From Candidatus Latescibacterota bacterium (lineage in GTDB: Bacteria; Latescibacterota; UBA2968): 64,000 nucleotides of DNA. The stretch spans positions 1 to 64,000 of the forward strand of contig JAJEDY010000087.1 in NCBI GenBank assembly GCA_022821275.1, given 5' to 3'. The notes beneath the pieces were generated by a model, which saw nothing but the letters and a program-made list of their open reading frames with translations, had not been told where the DNA came from and made no database searches. The translations under genes were made by a program, and so were the position numbers. Below are positions 54,992 through 64,000 of the stretch, one piece after another; the first letter of the stretch is position 1, and every line of letters starts with the position of its first letter.

Positions 54992-57508
54992 TCACTCATC
55001 CAGCCCTGCCTCTTGCAGAGCACCCAGCAAATAGGGCACCCCAAAAAACAGCAAACTCAAATACATAGGACTCAGCCCCACGGCACCGCGTTTTTTGGGA
55101 TCGTCGCTCCAATCCTGCGACCGGGCCAACCGGGCCAGCAGATGCCGTCCCACCTCCAAATATCCCTGTTCACCCGTCAGTCGGTACGCATAGCCCAAAT
55201 GGCGACACAGCACCCCGCCGTAGCGCTGTTTCCACGCCATCTCGGCATCGAAAACTTCGGGACCGCCACAAAACCAATCCACCGCGCGCCGGTAGCACTG
55301 GGCCACATCGTCCCGTCCGGTCAACCGGTGCAACAACTCGAGTCCAACCATTAAATAATGCGTCTGGTAGCCCTTTTGCTCGGCATAGGGCAACACCTGC
55401 GTACCGCCAGCAGAAGAACCGCCCAGCGCACGGCGCTCAGCCGGGGTAAAAGGCGCGGCAGTGCCCATCTCCACAGACAGGGTCGTACCTTCGGTCGCCA
55501 TGCTGTAGGGACCCTGGTCGGGCAACCGGTCAGGAGTAGAAACCTGGAAGCGCTTATGCCAACTGCCATCGTCGTTTTGGCCTCGGGCAATAACCTCAAA
55601 AACTTCTTCGGCACGCTGTTTGAAACGCGCCTCGCCCGTTAATTCCCACAAGTACAGGAGACCGCGCAAGGCATTGGCAATACTGCGCAGACTAAAGGAA
55701 AAACGGGGATCTTCGCTCCAGCGGTAACGCAGAAAAAACTCCCCAGCTTCCCCGAGCACCTCCAGCGTCCGCAGATCGCCCGTCAAATAGTAGTAATCGA
55801 TCCAATTATCGATAAAGGTATGCGACGCACAAGGCTCGTCGCCAAAATGGTCAATACTGTGGCGGAAACAGCCACCCACCATATAGGGTCTGAGGGGATG
55901 GTAGTGGCAGGTATCGACATCCATCGAATGTCGGGTCATAGCCTCGCCCAGGCGGAACCAGCGCCCATCACCGCTGCGGGCGTACTGGATCCACACCCCG
56001 TGGCGCGGATCCCACTCGCTGTTGCACCAGCCCCAGCGCCCGCGAAAACGCCAGTCACCGGTCGATTCCTCCCAGGCCACCAGCACATCGCCCCAGTCAA
56101 AAAAACCGTACCAGCGATTGACCTCAATGCTACGTGCCATCCAGTCGAGAAAGCCATCGAGCATCCGCTCGGACCGCGGAAAAACGGCTGAATTGAGCGG
56201 AGCAAAACCGCCTGTGACCTCGCAGTGCGCCATCCACAGAGGATCGACCGCCACCTGCGGCCAATTGAGTAACGCCTGCAACCGCGCCTCTTCACCACTT
56301 GCACTGCGAAAATAATCGATGAAAAACTCCGACGTCTTGGCCGTCCCCAGGCCATCGCTGTACACCCCTTCCCCCTCGTGCCATGCCACGTCCTCGGCAT
56401 AGCGCCTGAAATCCAACCGCCCGCCATCGGGATCTTTCCACAAAAACACATCAATGCCACCCCCATCTACGCCCAGAGCCTTGGGGTACTCCTCGACAAT
56501 ATGGCGCAAAGCCACCCCGACCCCGGCCTCCTCGCCCGCCAGCACCGCCCAGCCGCCAGCCCGTTCGCCCTCTGCCACCACCTCCGAGCGCCCACCGCGC
56601 CGCCGCGCCAGGCGAAAATGGCGATCCTGGCGCTGAGCCAGCAGCAGACCCTCATCCGCGTCCAAAACGCCGGTCATGGGTCGATTCCCTCCCACCTGGT
56701 AGCACCGTTTTCCATCCCCATCCAATGGGATCCGCACGGCCAGTTCTCGCAATTCGGTCTGCCCCGGGTCGCAGGCCACCACGATCGTGTGCAACACCCG
56801 CAAAAAGGTGTGCCCGGCAAAAGCATAGATCCGCGTCACCAGACGGAAGGGCTGGTACCCGCCATAATGGTGCATAGGAGCCTCGGCCTGTAGGGCACCC
56901 TCGCAGCGAATCACCGCCCGCAAGGGACCGGCTTCCTCCACCTCAACGCGGTACGCCTCATCCCCCAGCGACGCCCGGCATACCCCGCCCATACCGTATA
57001 TCCGCCGCTGGGTCTCCCTCCCCTCAAAAGCCTCGCAAATATCCGCCCAGCTATCGCCCCCCTGAGACGCCACGGCGACCTCCTCGACAAAATCGCCCGC
57101 TTCCTGCCGCCCCAACCCCACCGCTTGCACCAGGCCGTAGCACTGCTTGCTCACCGCAAAGCGCAAGGGACCGGTACTCACCACCAAACACGCATCATCC
57201 TCGCTTATTTGCAGCCGAACCGCCGGAGGCGCATCGCGCCTCTCGCCACCGCAGCACAGGTAGTAAACCGCCTGTCCAGCCGCGGGCACATCGGCCTGAA
57301 AATCGACCAGAACCCACTTGATACTGCCGTCGGGCCACCGGCTCATGGGACGGCTCTGCAGGGACACGCCCTGGCCCTGAGCATCCGCCAACCACAAAGC
57401 CTCCGGCTCAGCCGCAACACCTCGCGGCAGGGGCACACCCCGGGTCACCGGCCAGGCTCTGCGCTCAAAACCGACTTCTTCTTGCACCGTCAAAGCGATG
57501 CGTTGCAT
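54992..57508 (-). CDS. PcRGLX-like (PL26-type) polysaccharide lyase candidate
   Basis: An 838-residue protein with no signal peptide visible. It opens with FERRAWPVTRGVPLPRGVAA, typical of the RIFT-barrel first domain of the exo-rhamnogalacturonan lyase family (PcRGLX), followed by a beta-sandwich region and a C-terminal (alpha/alpha) toroid-like part (SIDHFGDEPCASHTFIDNWI, RFSFSLRSIANALRGLLYLW). The gene is clearly more GC-rich than its neighbours, which may indicate transfer. ATG 57508 was chosen with GAGGAGG ten bases upstream. Lyase activity is inferred from the family. Confidence 0.68.
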   Translation of the reverse strand: MQRIALTVQEEVGFERRAWPVTRGVPLPRGVAAEPEALWLADAQGQGVSLQSRPMSRWPDGSIKWVLVDFQADVPAAGQAVYYLCCGGERRDAPPAVRLQISEDDACLVVSTGPLRFAVSKQCYGLVQAVGLGRQEAGDFVEEVAVASQGGDSWADICEAFEGRETQRRIYGMGGVCRASLGDEAYRVEVEEAGPLRAVIRCEGALQAEAPMHHYGGYQPFRLVTRIYAFAGHTFLRVLHTIVVACDPGQTELRELAVRIPLDGDGKRCYQVGGNRPMTGVLDADEGLLLAQRQDRHFRLARRRGGRSEVVAEGERAGGWAVLAGEEAGVGVALRHIVEEYPKALGVDGGGIDVFLWKDPDGGRLDFRRYAEDVAWHEGEGVYSDGLGTAKTSEFFIDYFRSASGEEARLQALLNWPQVAVDPLWMAHCEVTGGFAPLNSAVFPRSERMLDGFLDWMARSIEVNRWYGFFDWGDVLVAWEESTGDWRFRGRWGWCNSEWDPRHGVWIQYARSGDGRWFRLGEAMTRHSMDVDTCHYHPLRPYMVGGCFRHSIDHFGDEPCASHTFIDNWIDYYYLTGDLRTLEVLGEAGEFFLRYRWSEDPRFSFSLRSIANALRGLLYLWELTGEARFKQRAEEVFEVIARGQNDDGSWHKRFQVSTPDRLPDQGPYSMATEGTTLSVEMGTAAPFTPAERRALGGSSAGGTQVLPYAEQKGYQTHYLMVGLELLHRLTGRDDVAQCYRRAVDWFCGGPEVFDAEMAWKQRYGGVLCRHLGYAYRLTGEQGYLEVGRHLLARLARSQDWSDDPKKRGAVGLSPMYLSLLFFGVPYLLGALQEAGLDE

Positions 57509-57523
57509 GTCTCTCAAACCTCC

Positions 57524-59896
57524 TCAATATGGCATCACAGATTTCATACTATCTGTTTCTTCGGGTACGATTCCGGATTTCCATCTGTCTATAAGCCTGC
57601 GTATATCTTCGGGATTTTCAAGCCGCGGACCAAGGCGGAGCAGATTCTCAAGCGAAGAGACAGCACGGGTTATATCACCCGACTCGTAAAAATAGAGAGC
57701 CAGAGCGCGATAATGTTCGCCAACAAATTGCCATGTCTCCGGAAAATCGAGCGCGTAGGGAGGCACGCGTTTTTCGACCTCCACGAGAACATCATAAGCC
57801 TCTTCGTGCATACCCATTCGAATGTACGCGCGGACAAGGCCATCAAAAAGAATCAAATAATTGCCGAGCAGGCGACGCGCAACCGGGTCTTTGTGAACCG
57901 TACTATCCGCAACGCCGGTGTACCGATAGACCTCGAGCAAATTGCGCCTGATCTTTTCTTCTTCAAACTGCTCGTATCCCCGGGTCCTGACCAGCTTATA
58001 CGCCATACCCTCCATAGACAAATAGGGCTTCAAACCCGCCATATTGATATCGGGCACAGTCACGGCAAAATAAATGGGCCGCTTTTCCCAGTTGTCTCTC
58101 ACAACGCGCCATATCATCAAAGTATGGGGTTCCAGAACGGGCACCGTCTCTCTGCCTCTGCCCGTGGGATACCCGACGATGGGAAGATCCCCCGCCTCGA
58201 GTTTAAGACCTGCTATTTCCACGCTTCTGTCGTAATCCCAGGGGAGTGCCCCAAGCCAATCTTCAATCTCATCATCCTCGAGACCCACTTCAACACCGAG
58301 CCTCTTCAATTGTTTAATATACCACGAGGTCTTAATCAGACTGAGATTGACAATTTGAATATCCGTTCGCACGCCCTCAACGCCCTGCAAAAACCACAGA
58401 GGATACGTATCGTTATCCCCATTGGTAAACAAAATGGCATTCGGCTCACAGGTTGCCATAATATTATACGCATAATCATAGGGCACAAAATCACCCGTGC
58501 GATCGTGCGCGTGATAATTCTTGACCAGAATACCCGATGGCACCAGAAGCATGAGAGCCGCCGCCAGAATCGCCAGCGACTTGTTTTGCATCCAGGCAAT
58601 AACACCCGCTGCACCAATACCCATCCATATACCGAAAAATGTATAAGCCCCCACAAAAATATATTCGCGCTCGCGGGGTTCTGGATCGGGCATATTGAGA
58701 TAGAGCACGAGACCCATGCCCATCAGGGCAAACATGGCAAAAAGGGAAGCAAAGCGTTTCCAATCCTTACGCAGATGATACACGGCACCGCCAATACCGA
58801 GCGCGAGTGTGATCAGAGAATATTGAATGATCTGATATCGGCTCATATAAACATCTACGGCGCGGCGAAAAGATGCGGAAATACCATCAAAAAAAGGAAA
58901 CTGCTGAAGAAAATATTTGACGTGAATATTAAACTGAAAAGCCCAGGGTTCGGCGCGGCGAGGAAAAACAAGATGCGTACCGTATTGCTGACGCCCCATA
59001 AATGCTTTGAAATTTTCCCAGGTCTCGGGATCGTTCATATCGATCATGGGATTGAGACCCGACCGAATAAAAAGGGCGAAGTACGTGGAAAAACCCAGCG
59101 CACCGATAACAATTCCCAAAAGCCAGAATTGGGGATTGCGCCACGCAGGTCTCAAAATGAGCAACCCGATGATAATAGCACCCGTCAGAAGTGCAGCAAC
59201 CGAGAGGGGAAAAACAATCGACAAAAACGGATAGAGAGTCAGCCCCACGACCACGAGCACCTGATGCTGGAGTGGCCGATCTTCCATCAAATCGGTAAAA
59301 AGCAGAATGAGAATACCGGGAATGGTGAGCAAGCACTGGAGATGTACACCTGCGCCGAGTCCAAAAAGATAGGCAATGAACAACAAGAGACGATCGCTAT
59401 TGTGGTCTTTGTGCGCGTCATCCCAGCGCAGAGCCACCCACACCGCCAGCATAGTAATACACATCGACAGACCATAAACCTCGGCTTCGATGGCATTATT
59501 CCAAAAAGAAAAAGAAAAAGCCGTGCTAAGAGAAGCAACCACACCACCGACAAGGATAGCGACTTGTTGGATGGTATTTTCGCGGTCCAACCATGTGGAG
59601 AGCAAACGAACAGTACACAAATAGATGAGAACAACTGTGGCAATGCCAGCAGCAGCCGACAGGAGATTCACGCGAAAAGCGATTTCTCCAAAAGGCAACA
59701 TGGAAAAGATACGCCCCAGCAAAGTATAGAACGGCGCGCCGGGGGGATGGGGAATGCCAAGAGTATAAGCAGTGGTAATAAACTCGCCACAGTCCCAAAA
59801 TGCAACAGTAGGTGCCAATGTCGAGAGATAAATAACAGTCGTGACAAAAAATACCAGACCAGCGACGATCTTGTTGCGCTGTCCAAATTCGTTCAT
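57524..59896 (-). CDS. DUF2723/TMEM260-like membrane glycosyltransferase (GT117)
   Basis: A 790-residue protein with about 12 membrane helices in its first two thirds and a soluble C-terminal region with TPR-like helices. The signature LAPTVAFWDCGEFITTAYTLG, then HPPGAPFYTLLGRIF, identifies DUF2723, the family of human TMEM260, an O-mannosyltransferase. The Asp in FWDCGEF is the catalytic candidate. It would glycosylate envelope proteins at the outer face of the inner membrane. It lies between the small repeat protein and the lyase-like gene on one strand. Confidence 0.88.
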   Translation of the reverse strand: MNEFGQRNKIVAGLVFFVTTVIYLSTLAPTVAFWDCGEFITTAYTLGIPHPPGAPFYTLLGRIFSMLPFGEIAFRVNLLSAAAGIATVVLIYLCTVRLLSTWLDRENTIQQVAILVGGVVASLSTAFSFSFWNNAIEAEVYGLSMCITMLAVWVALRWDDAHKDHNSDRLLLFIAYLFGLGAGVHLQCLLTIPGILILLFTDLMEDRPLQHQVLVVVGLTLYPFLSIVFPLSVAALLTGAIIIGLLILRPAWRNPQFWLLGIVIGALGFSTYFALFIRSGLNPMIDMNDPETWENFKAFMGRQQYGTHLVFPRRAEPWAFQFNIHVKYFLQQFPFFDGISASFRRAVDVYMSRYQIIQYSLITLALGIGGAVYHLRKDWKRFASLFAMFALMGMGLVLYLNMPDPEPREREYIFVGAYTFFGIWMGIGAAGVIAWMQNKSLAILAAALMLLVPSGILVKNYHAHDRTGDFVPYDYAYNIMATCEPNAILFTNGDNDTYPLWFLQGVEGVRTDIQIVNLSLIKTSWYIKQLKRLGVEVGLEDDEIEDWLGALPWDYDRSVEIAGLKLEAGDLPIVGYPTGRGRETVPVLEPHTLMIWRVVRDNWEKRPIYFAVTVPDINMAGLKPYLSMEGMAYKLVRTRGYEQFEEEKIRRNLLEVYRYTGVADSTVHKDPVARRLLGNYLILFDGLVRAYIRMGMHEEAYDVLVEVEKRVPPYALDFPETWQFVGEHYRALALYFYESGDITRAVSSLENLLRLGPRLENPEDIRRLIDRWKSGIVPEETDSMKSVMPY

Positions 59897-59923
59897 AGGG
59901 TTTCTACTCGCAAGTATGGGTTC

Positions 59924-60592
59924 TCACTCCGGAAGGTCTTCGGGGCGCTCAATTTCAATATCGACAAATGTGCCATCAACCCGGGCCATAACATAAAAAA
60001 CCTCATTGCCCCGCAAAACCCATACTGAGCTACCTGTGCCGTGCATAAGAACGGGTTCAGAGGGACCATAGGTATTGGGAGGCAAGTCTTCGGGTCCATA
60101 AATCTGCACGCTTCCATACGTGGGATCCCATTTCAAAAAAAAGAGACTATCGGCCTTCAAAACCCAGGCTCTGGACCCACCACCAGCCATCATAACCGGT
60201 TCCGATCCATCTGAATCCGGAAGTTCTTCAGGACGCTCGACCTCCAGCGTGACAAATGTGCCCTCGCGCTTAGCAGTGGCAAAATAGACATCGTCGCCCC
60301 GCAGTATCCAGGCGAAATCGCCCGTACTCTGCATGAGCAAGACTTCTTTGACCTCCTCGCCACCGATCTCTCGGGGACCATAAATCTGCGCTTGTTCAAA
60401 TTTCCTATCCCATTTGAGATAGTAAAGCTTATTCCCTTTCAAAATCCAGGATGTCACCCCGCTACCGCCTATCATAGCGGGTTCTGACTCTTCTTCATCC
60501 TGGGCAAAAACAAGCGCGGGTTTAGAAAGTGGTAAGCTTGTGCAAGCAGTGGAAAGTAAAAACAGAGCATAGATAAAACGTCGATTAAACAT
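59924..60592 (-). CDS. Exported protein with two A-B repeat pairs
   Basis: A 222-residue protein. After a signal sequence (FNRRFIYALFLLSTACTS, possibly a lipoprotein site at the Cys but with a poor lipobox, or cleavage near VFAQ) come four units of about 46 residues in A-B-A-B order. A units carry WILKGNKLYYLKWDRK and WVLKADSLFFLKWDPT with QIYGP; B units carry WILRGDDVYFATAKREGTF and WVLRGNEVFYVMARVDGTF with E-ERPE(E/D)LP. This looks like an internal duplication of a beta-rich module. ATG 60592 with CGGAGAA upstream was chosen. Function unknown. Confidence 0.72.
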   Translation of the reverse strand: MFNRRFIYALFLLSTACTSLPLSKPALVFAQDEEESEPAMIGGSGVTSWILKGNKLYYLKWDRKFEQAQIYGPREIGGEEVKEVLLMQSTGDFAWILRGDDVYFATAKREGTFVTLEVERPEELPDSDGSEPVMMAGGGSRAWVLKADSLFFLKWDPTYGSVQIYGPEDLPPNTYGPSEPVLMHGTGSSVWVLRGNEVFYVMARVDGTFVDIEIERPEDLPE

Positions 60593-60771
60593 TTGCGATT
60601 CTCCGGTTGAGATAAAAAAATTTTTAGAAGGACAAATGTATGGGTTATGGAAGAATCCGTCAAGAAAGTAGCGGTCAGTCAACCAGTCCCTTTCTTCATA
60701 TTTCGCTGAACAGCTCAAATTATTCGCTATCTCCTGTAACTATACACGCGAGCAAAGTAAACGTTCTAAAA

Positions 60772-60810
60772 AAATAGGCCACAGCGGGCGAACCCGTTTG
60801 TGGCCTATTT
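60772..60810 (-). terminator. Rho-independent terminator of the rpoD operon
   Basis: On the minus strand a 12-bp stem (AAATAGGCCACA with TGTGGCCTATTT), with a smaller CGGG/CCCG stem in the loop, is followed by seven T. It lies 15 bases after the rpoD stop. Confidence 0.88.
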
Positions 60811-60825
60811 GAATAGCAATCCGTA

Positions 60826-61683
60826 TTAATGCAAATAAGATTTTAGCGGACGGCTGCGCGAGGTATGGCGCAATCGCCGAAGTGCTTTCTCTTTAATCTG
60901 ACGCACGCGCTCTCGAGTCAATCCAAAACGTTCGCCAATCTCCTCGAGGGTAAGAGGCTGTTCGCGATTGATGCCAAAATAAAGTGTAATAACTTCGGCT
61001 TCACGGGGGGTGAGGGTAGCGAGGGCTTTTTCTATTTCTCGTCTGAGTGCATCATCGAGAAGGGGGTCGTCGGGAGGGGGTTGCATGCCGTCTTCGAGCA
61101 CATCGAGCAGATTATTGTCTTCGCCATCTTTAAATGGCGCATCCAGTGAAAGATGCCGGCTCGAAATTTTGAGCGTATCGCGCACTTCAAAATCATTCAT
61201 GCCGAGTTCATCGGCAATTTCACCCGGACTGGGTTCGCGCCCGTACTCCTGTTCGAGACCGCTCGACGCCTTGCCAATTTTGTGGAGCGCGCCAACCCGA
61301 TTCAGCGGCAGGCGAACAATGCGAGATTGCTCGGCCAGAGCCTGTAAAATCGCCTGTCGGATCCACCACACGGCATAAGAAATAAATTTAAAACCCTTAG
61401 TTTCATCAAAACGTTTGGCAGCTTTGATGAGTCCGAGATTTCCTTCATTTATCAGGTCGCCCATCGAAAGGCCCTGATTCTGATATTGTTTGGCGACACT
61501 TACCACAAATCTCAGGTTGGCTGTGGTCAACTCTTCCAGGGCACCTTGATCGCCCTTCTTTATCCGTTTGGCCAGCACGACTTCCTGATCTGCTGTAAGC
61601 AACGCAACTTCGCCAATTTCCTGCAAATACTGATCCAGTGATTCATCTTCGCGAGCATAAGGTCTTTTAGATAGTCTTGGCAC
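60826..61683 (-). CDS. rpoD: RNA polymerase primary sigma factor, short FCB type
   Basis: A 285-residue sigma factor lacking region 1.1. Region 1.2 is [22 protein letters not shown], region 2 has the core-binding and -10-reading [23 protein letters not shown] and [16 protein letters not shown], and region 4 the [23 protein letters not shown]. The length and sequence follow Bacteroidetes/FCB SigA. GTG 61683 with AAGGAGAGG eight bases upstream is the start; a frame reaching 62157 passes through the leader and the coiled-coil gene and is rejected. Confidence 0.95.
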   Translation of the reverse strand: MPRLSKRPYAREDESLDQYLQEIGEVALLTADQEVVLAKRIKKGDQGALEELTTANLRFVVSVAKQYQNQGLSMGDLINEGNLGLIKAAKRFDETKGFKFISYAVWWIRQAILQALAEQSRIVRLPLNRVGALHKIGKASSGLEQEYGREPSPGEIADELGMNDFEVRDTLKISSRHLSLDAPFKDGEDNNLLDVLEDGMQPPPDDPLLDDALRREIEKALATLTPREAEVITLYFGINREQPLTLEEIGERFGLTRERVRQIKEKALRRLRHTSRSRPLKSYLH

Positions 61684-61860
61684 TTCGTCAACCTCTCCTT
61701 CTTTGCACAGGGGATTTGCGCAGGTAAATAACACCTGCAAGGATAAAGGACAAAGGTCTGTGAAACGACAAAGGGAGAATCTTACATGAATACCTCCTAT
61801 CTTTACCCGATTGCCAGTGATAAATCCCTTCCTTTTCTCGACACGGCAACGAGGCTCTAA

Positions 61861-61879
61861 CTTCTGGTGGGGCCAGAAG
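61861..61879. other. Hairpin in the rpoD leader region
   Basis: CTTCTGG and CCAGAAG around five bases form a hairpin just after the coiled-coil gene stop at 61886. No T run follows on the minus strand. The remaining 61684-61860 holds no gene that I can support. Confidence 0.4.
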
Positions 61880-61885
61880 AAGTTT

Positions 61886-62203
61886 CTAATCTTCTCTATC
61901 TGATTCTTGTAATGTTTTGAATTGCGCTTCCTGGTTTTGTAATTGCTCTTCGAGTTTGCCAATGGTCGCGATCTGGTCTTGAACCGCTTCTGTCTGTGCT
62001 TGAACGGCGGCTTCATGATCTTTGAGTTCATCGTATATTTGTCCGCCAAGCTCAGTAAATGCATCGTGAATGGCGTGGCGAGTGCGCGCAATATCGAGAC
62101 GTGCGCGGCCGAGCCTACCCAAATATTCGGCTTTTTCCGCTGCTGTAGCTGCGCCATCGCGAAGACCTTGCTTGATCTTTTCCCAAAGAGTTTCGGTATT
62201 CAT
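61886..62203 (-). CDS. Small coiled-coil protein of unknown function
   Basis: A 105-residue hydrophilic protein. The first half is helical ([20 protein letters not shown], then [20 protein letters not shown]) and the second a likely coiled coil rich in Gln and Glu ([19 protein letters not shown]). ATG 62203 has GGAG upstream and follows the BMC gene by 16 bases. No membrane helix or known domain is seen; it could be a scaffold or stress protein. Confidence 0.7.
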   Translation of the reverse strand: MNTETLWEKIKQGLRDGAATAAEKAEYLGRLGRARLDIARTRHAIHDAFTELGGQIYDELKDHEAAVQAQTEAVQDQIATIGKLEEQLQNQEAQFKTLQESDRED

Positions 62204-62219
62204 TGTGGTTGCTCCAACA

Positions 62220-62675
62220 TTAAGCGTCGGTTTGGTTTCTTTGTGCTCTGCGAAGTTCGGACAGCAACTGCGCGCGATTTGCGCGTGAAATTTCCCGCCC
62301 CTGAATAGCAATACCCGGCGTTTCACGAGCAATCTGGCGCAGGCGATGTACGGGCAGACTTTCGAGATCCCCTTCGTCTGTTTCGCCTACTTCATCCGTT
62401 TTTTCCATCAACCCAAAAACATCGACGAGGTCCTCATGTGGATTGGGAATCACATGATATGCCACCAGAGTACCCACCTGTTGCGCTGCATGCACACCGG
62501 CTTCAACCGCAGCCTGCACCGCGCCAACATCGCCTAAAACGCGAATCGAAATAATACCACCTTCTATTTGTTCAACAGCAGACAACTCAACGGCCGCGGC
62601 TTTGGTTGCTGCATCGGCCGCTTCTGTAACGCCGACAAAACCCAGCGTTTCAATGAGTCCGAGGGCAGGTTTCAT
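62220..62675 (-). CDS. BMC-domain shell protein with C-terminal extension
   Basis: A 151-residue protein. Residues 1 to about 85 are a BMC hexamer domain: ALGLIETLGFVGVTEAADAATKAA, GGIISIRVLGDVGAVQAAVEAG and VAYHVIPNPHEDL, as in PduA/EutM/CcmK shell proteins. After an acidic linker comes a helical segment, LESLPVHRLRQIARETPG then ISRANRAQLLSELRR, resembling Rho-N/SAP-like or PSBD modules. No other microcompartment gene is in the window, so the encapsulated pathway is not known. It begins a transcript with the coiled-coil and rpoD genes. Confidence 0.88.
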   Translation of the reverse strand: MKPALGLIETLGFVGVTEAADAATKAAAVELSAVEQIEGGIISIRVLGDVGAVQAAVEAGVHAAQQVGTLVAYHVIPNPHEDLVDVFGLMEKTDEVGETDEGDLESLPVHRLRQIARETPGIAIQGREISRANRAQLLSELRRAQRNQTDA

Positions 62676-62975
62676 AAATGCTTATTTCCAAACAAAGAAA
62701 AACGGCCACTCAAAACGCCATGTGCGTATGAACAGCCGCTGAACGAATCAACTCAACGGTGTGTATTTTTGGCAGAAAAAATGAAAATGATGGTATGATC
62801 CAACGGAAGGTTCATTAGACTTGCCAATCTACTAATGTGTCGATTTATATGGATACCGCGAGAGTCAAAAGTAACAAATTTAAGAGCGGATGTCACGCAT
62901 TTTTTTGCATATGAAAGGTGTTCTAATGTTATGTATTGTAATATAGTTATACACCTTATAAAGGATACTCATGAC
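62676..62975. other. Intergenic region without a supported gene
   Basis: The 300 bases between the BMC gene and the propeller gene are AT-rich. They should hold the promoter of the BMC-rpoD transcript, read leftward, but no clear -35/-10 pair is assigned. No hairpin with a T run, RNA gene or repeat copy was found. Confidence 0.5.
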
Positions 62976-64000
62976 TCACCTGCGAAAACGACTCAGCCCC
63001 TCAGCAGTGCCAAACCAGACATACCCGCCATCTCGAAGAACAACCTGTACCCGCGTGTGTGCAAGACCATCGTACATCGTGTAATGTGTCCACAGGTGGC
63101 GCGGCACATCTAAAAGAAAAGCCCCTGCACTCGTGGCAACCCACACCTCATTGCTATCGGCCTCAATTGAGATGTCGTCTCTCCCGCCTATCTCGGCGAG
63201 GGGATACTCGCGCCAGGTATTATCTTCCGGACGGTATCGCACGGCTGCTGATGGGGCTTCTGTAGCAAGCCATAGATCGCTGTTGTGCATAGCCAGCGCG
63301 CGTACCCTTCGTTTGGCCATATTATGGGCCACAGGCCGCCAGGTGCGATCCCCCCGGGCACATTGAAAAAGACCGCTCTCAGTACCTGCCCATATATAAT
63401 CGGGACCTGTGACCAGGGCGTGAATAATCGCGTACTCGCTACCCTGCACATAGTCGAGCGAATCAGCTTTAATATCCAGCATAGCCAAACCGCGCTCCGA
63501 GCCGATCCAGAGGATATTGTCATCGCGTGCCAACGCCTGCACCCGTCCCCAAAGGCGCGTGTCGCGATAAGTAAACCATTGCCCCGTGCGTCTGTAATAT
63601 CGCATCAGACCATTGTGGGTACCAAACCACACACTCTCACCCCCGGGTAATATCGTGACAATCTGGGGATCGTCGAGACCGATGATGCGGTTGGCTTCAA
63701 AATATTCCCACGTACTTGTACCGGGACGATAGCGGGTAATACCGCGCGCAGGTGCGCGATAGGTATCCGCACCCCCAATCCACAAAACATCGCCATCGCG
63801 TACAATAGCAGTGACATTTTCTTCCAGCGGACCATAAGTGAGAAACGAAAGCTGACCATCGAGGAGTTCGGCCTGTCCCACGCCCAGACCCCATGTGGCG
63901 ATCCAGAGGTGGCGCCAGGAATCAATCAACACATCTGTAATCGCATAATTGCGCCGGGGACCTATGACCTGGTGTGCGTCGAGATAATACCCAAAAGGCG
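62976..64000 (-). CDS. Two-component-regulator-type propeller protein (5' partial)
   Basis: The frame is open to the window edge: bases beyond 63932 read PFGYYLDAHQVIGPRRNYAI without a stop, so the N terminus is missing. It consists of at least seven propeller repeats with the WIGT/WFGT-x2-GL motif: LWIATWGLGV, VWFGTHNGLMRY, LWIGSERGLAML, IWAGTESGLFQC, LWLATEAPSAAV, VWVATSAGAFLL and VWFGTAEGLSRF. This is the Reg_prop type of periplasmic sensor propeller, but here the protein ends with the propeller and no kinase domain follows. Confidence 0.85.
   Translation of the reverse strand, partial: PFGYYLDAHQVIGPRRNYAITDVLIDSWRHLWIATWGLGVGQAELLDGQLSFLTYGPLEENVTAIVRDGDVLWIGGADTYRAPARGITRYRPGTSTWEYFEANRIIGLDDPQIVTILPGGESVWFGTHNGLMRYYRRTGQWFTYRDTRLWGRVQALARDDNILWIGSERGLAMLDIKADSLDYVQGSEYAIIHALVTGPDYIWAGTESGLFQCARGDRTWRPVAHNMAKRRVRALAMHNSDLWLATEAPSAAVRYRPEDNTWREYPLAEIGGRDDISIEADSNEVWVATSAGAFLLDVPRHLWTHYTMYDGLAHTRVQVVLRDGGYVWFGTAEGLSRFRR

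Noticed and set aside
57125-60028. A 967-codon open frame on the plus strand
   Set aside because: It lies antisense to the clear TMEM260-like and PcRGLX-like genes and is rich in Arg, His and Asn without any domain.
62835-63113. A 92-codon plus-strand frame at the right end
   Set aside because: It overlaps the propeller gene antisense and lacks a ribosome-binding site.

Overview
The window looks like part of a chromosome from an uncultured Gram-negative bacterium of the FCB superphylum, most like Candidatus Latescibacterota (WS3) or a relative. This is inferred from content: a short RpoD of the Bacteroidetes/FCB type, an outer-membrane beta-barrel protein, a secreted protein with a dockerin-like tail, several PhyH dioxygenases, a sulfatase, an enolase-superfamily enzyme and two DUF6785-type membrane proteins. 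TGA is a normal stop for many genes here, so the single in-frame TGA inside a UGSC-family gene is best read as selenocysteine.

Layout. 1-2.9 kb: a toxin-antitoxin-like cluster (DUF433, DUF4258, YgiT zinc finger) facing an XRE regulator, then a cupin and a THUMP methyltransferase, with dispersed repeats. 2.95-7.9 kb: a leftward run with bioD, bioA, an unknown membrane protein, a formamidase-like enzyme and an Asp-box propeller. 8.07-12 kb: a rightward unit of two PhyH dioxygenases around an amino-acid permease fused to universal-stress domains. 12-16.3 kb: amidohydrolase, aldo/keto reductase, RNase D, and a PIN/UPF0175 toxin-antitoxin module that interrupts an IMPACT (YigZ) gene. 16.3-29.5 kb: catabolic and redox genes (two DUF6785-type transporter-like proteins, UGSC partner and selenoprotein, MsrB, PfkB kinase, sulfatase, SDR, enolase-superfamily enzyme, methyltransferase, cytochrome c/sorbosone dehydrogenase). 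29.5-36.7 kb: a complete F-type ATP synthase operon with terminator. 36.8-47.8 kb: a UDP-glucuronate-epimerase-like gene, then a two-component system with a FixL-like PAS sensor kinase and an NtrC-type sigma-54 activator, directly before a near-consensus sigma-54 promoter and two enhancer-like dyads that point to a radical SAM/SPASM gene; then an FtsX/MacB-type permease, a broken glycosyltransferase, an outer-membrane barrel and a dockerin-tailed secreted protein. 47.9-54.8 kb: NAD synthetase, SurA/PpiD-like chaperone, M23 peptidase and rhomboid protease. 54.8-60.6 kb: three structured dyads, a GC-rich PcRGLX-like polysaccharide lyase candidate, a TMEM260-like glycosyltransferase and a repeat protein. 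60.8-64 kb: RpoD, a coiled-coil protein, a lone BMC shell protein with a C-terminal extension, and a partial propeller protein.

The most notable items are (i) the UGSC selenoprotein with a hairpin directly after the UGA; (ii) the sensor/NtrC/sigma-54/radical-SAM locus, whose cis-elements can be read base by base and whose kinase carries an in-frame amber codon near its end; and (iii) three adjacent 25-bp dyads of identical geometry but different sequence. Starts were moved from the longest frame wherever a ribosome-binding site, an overlap or a repeat argued for it.
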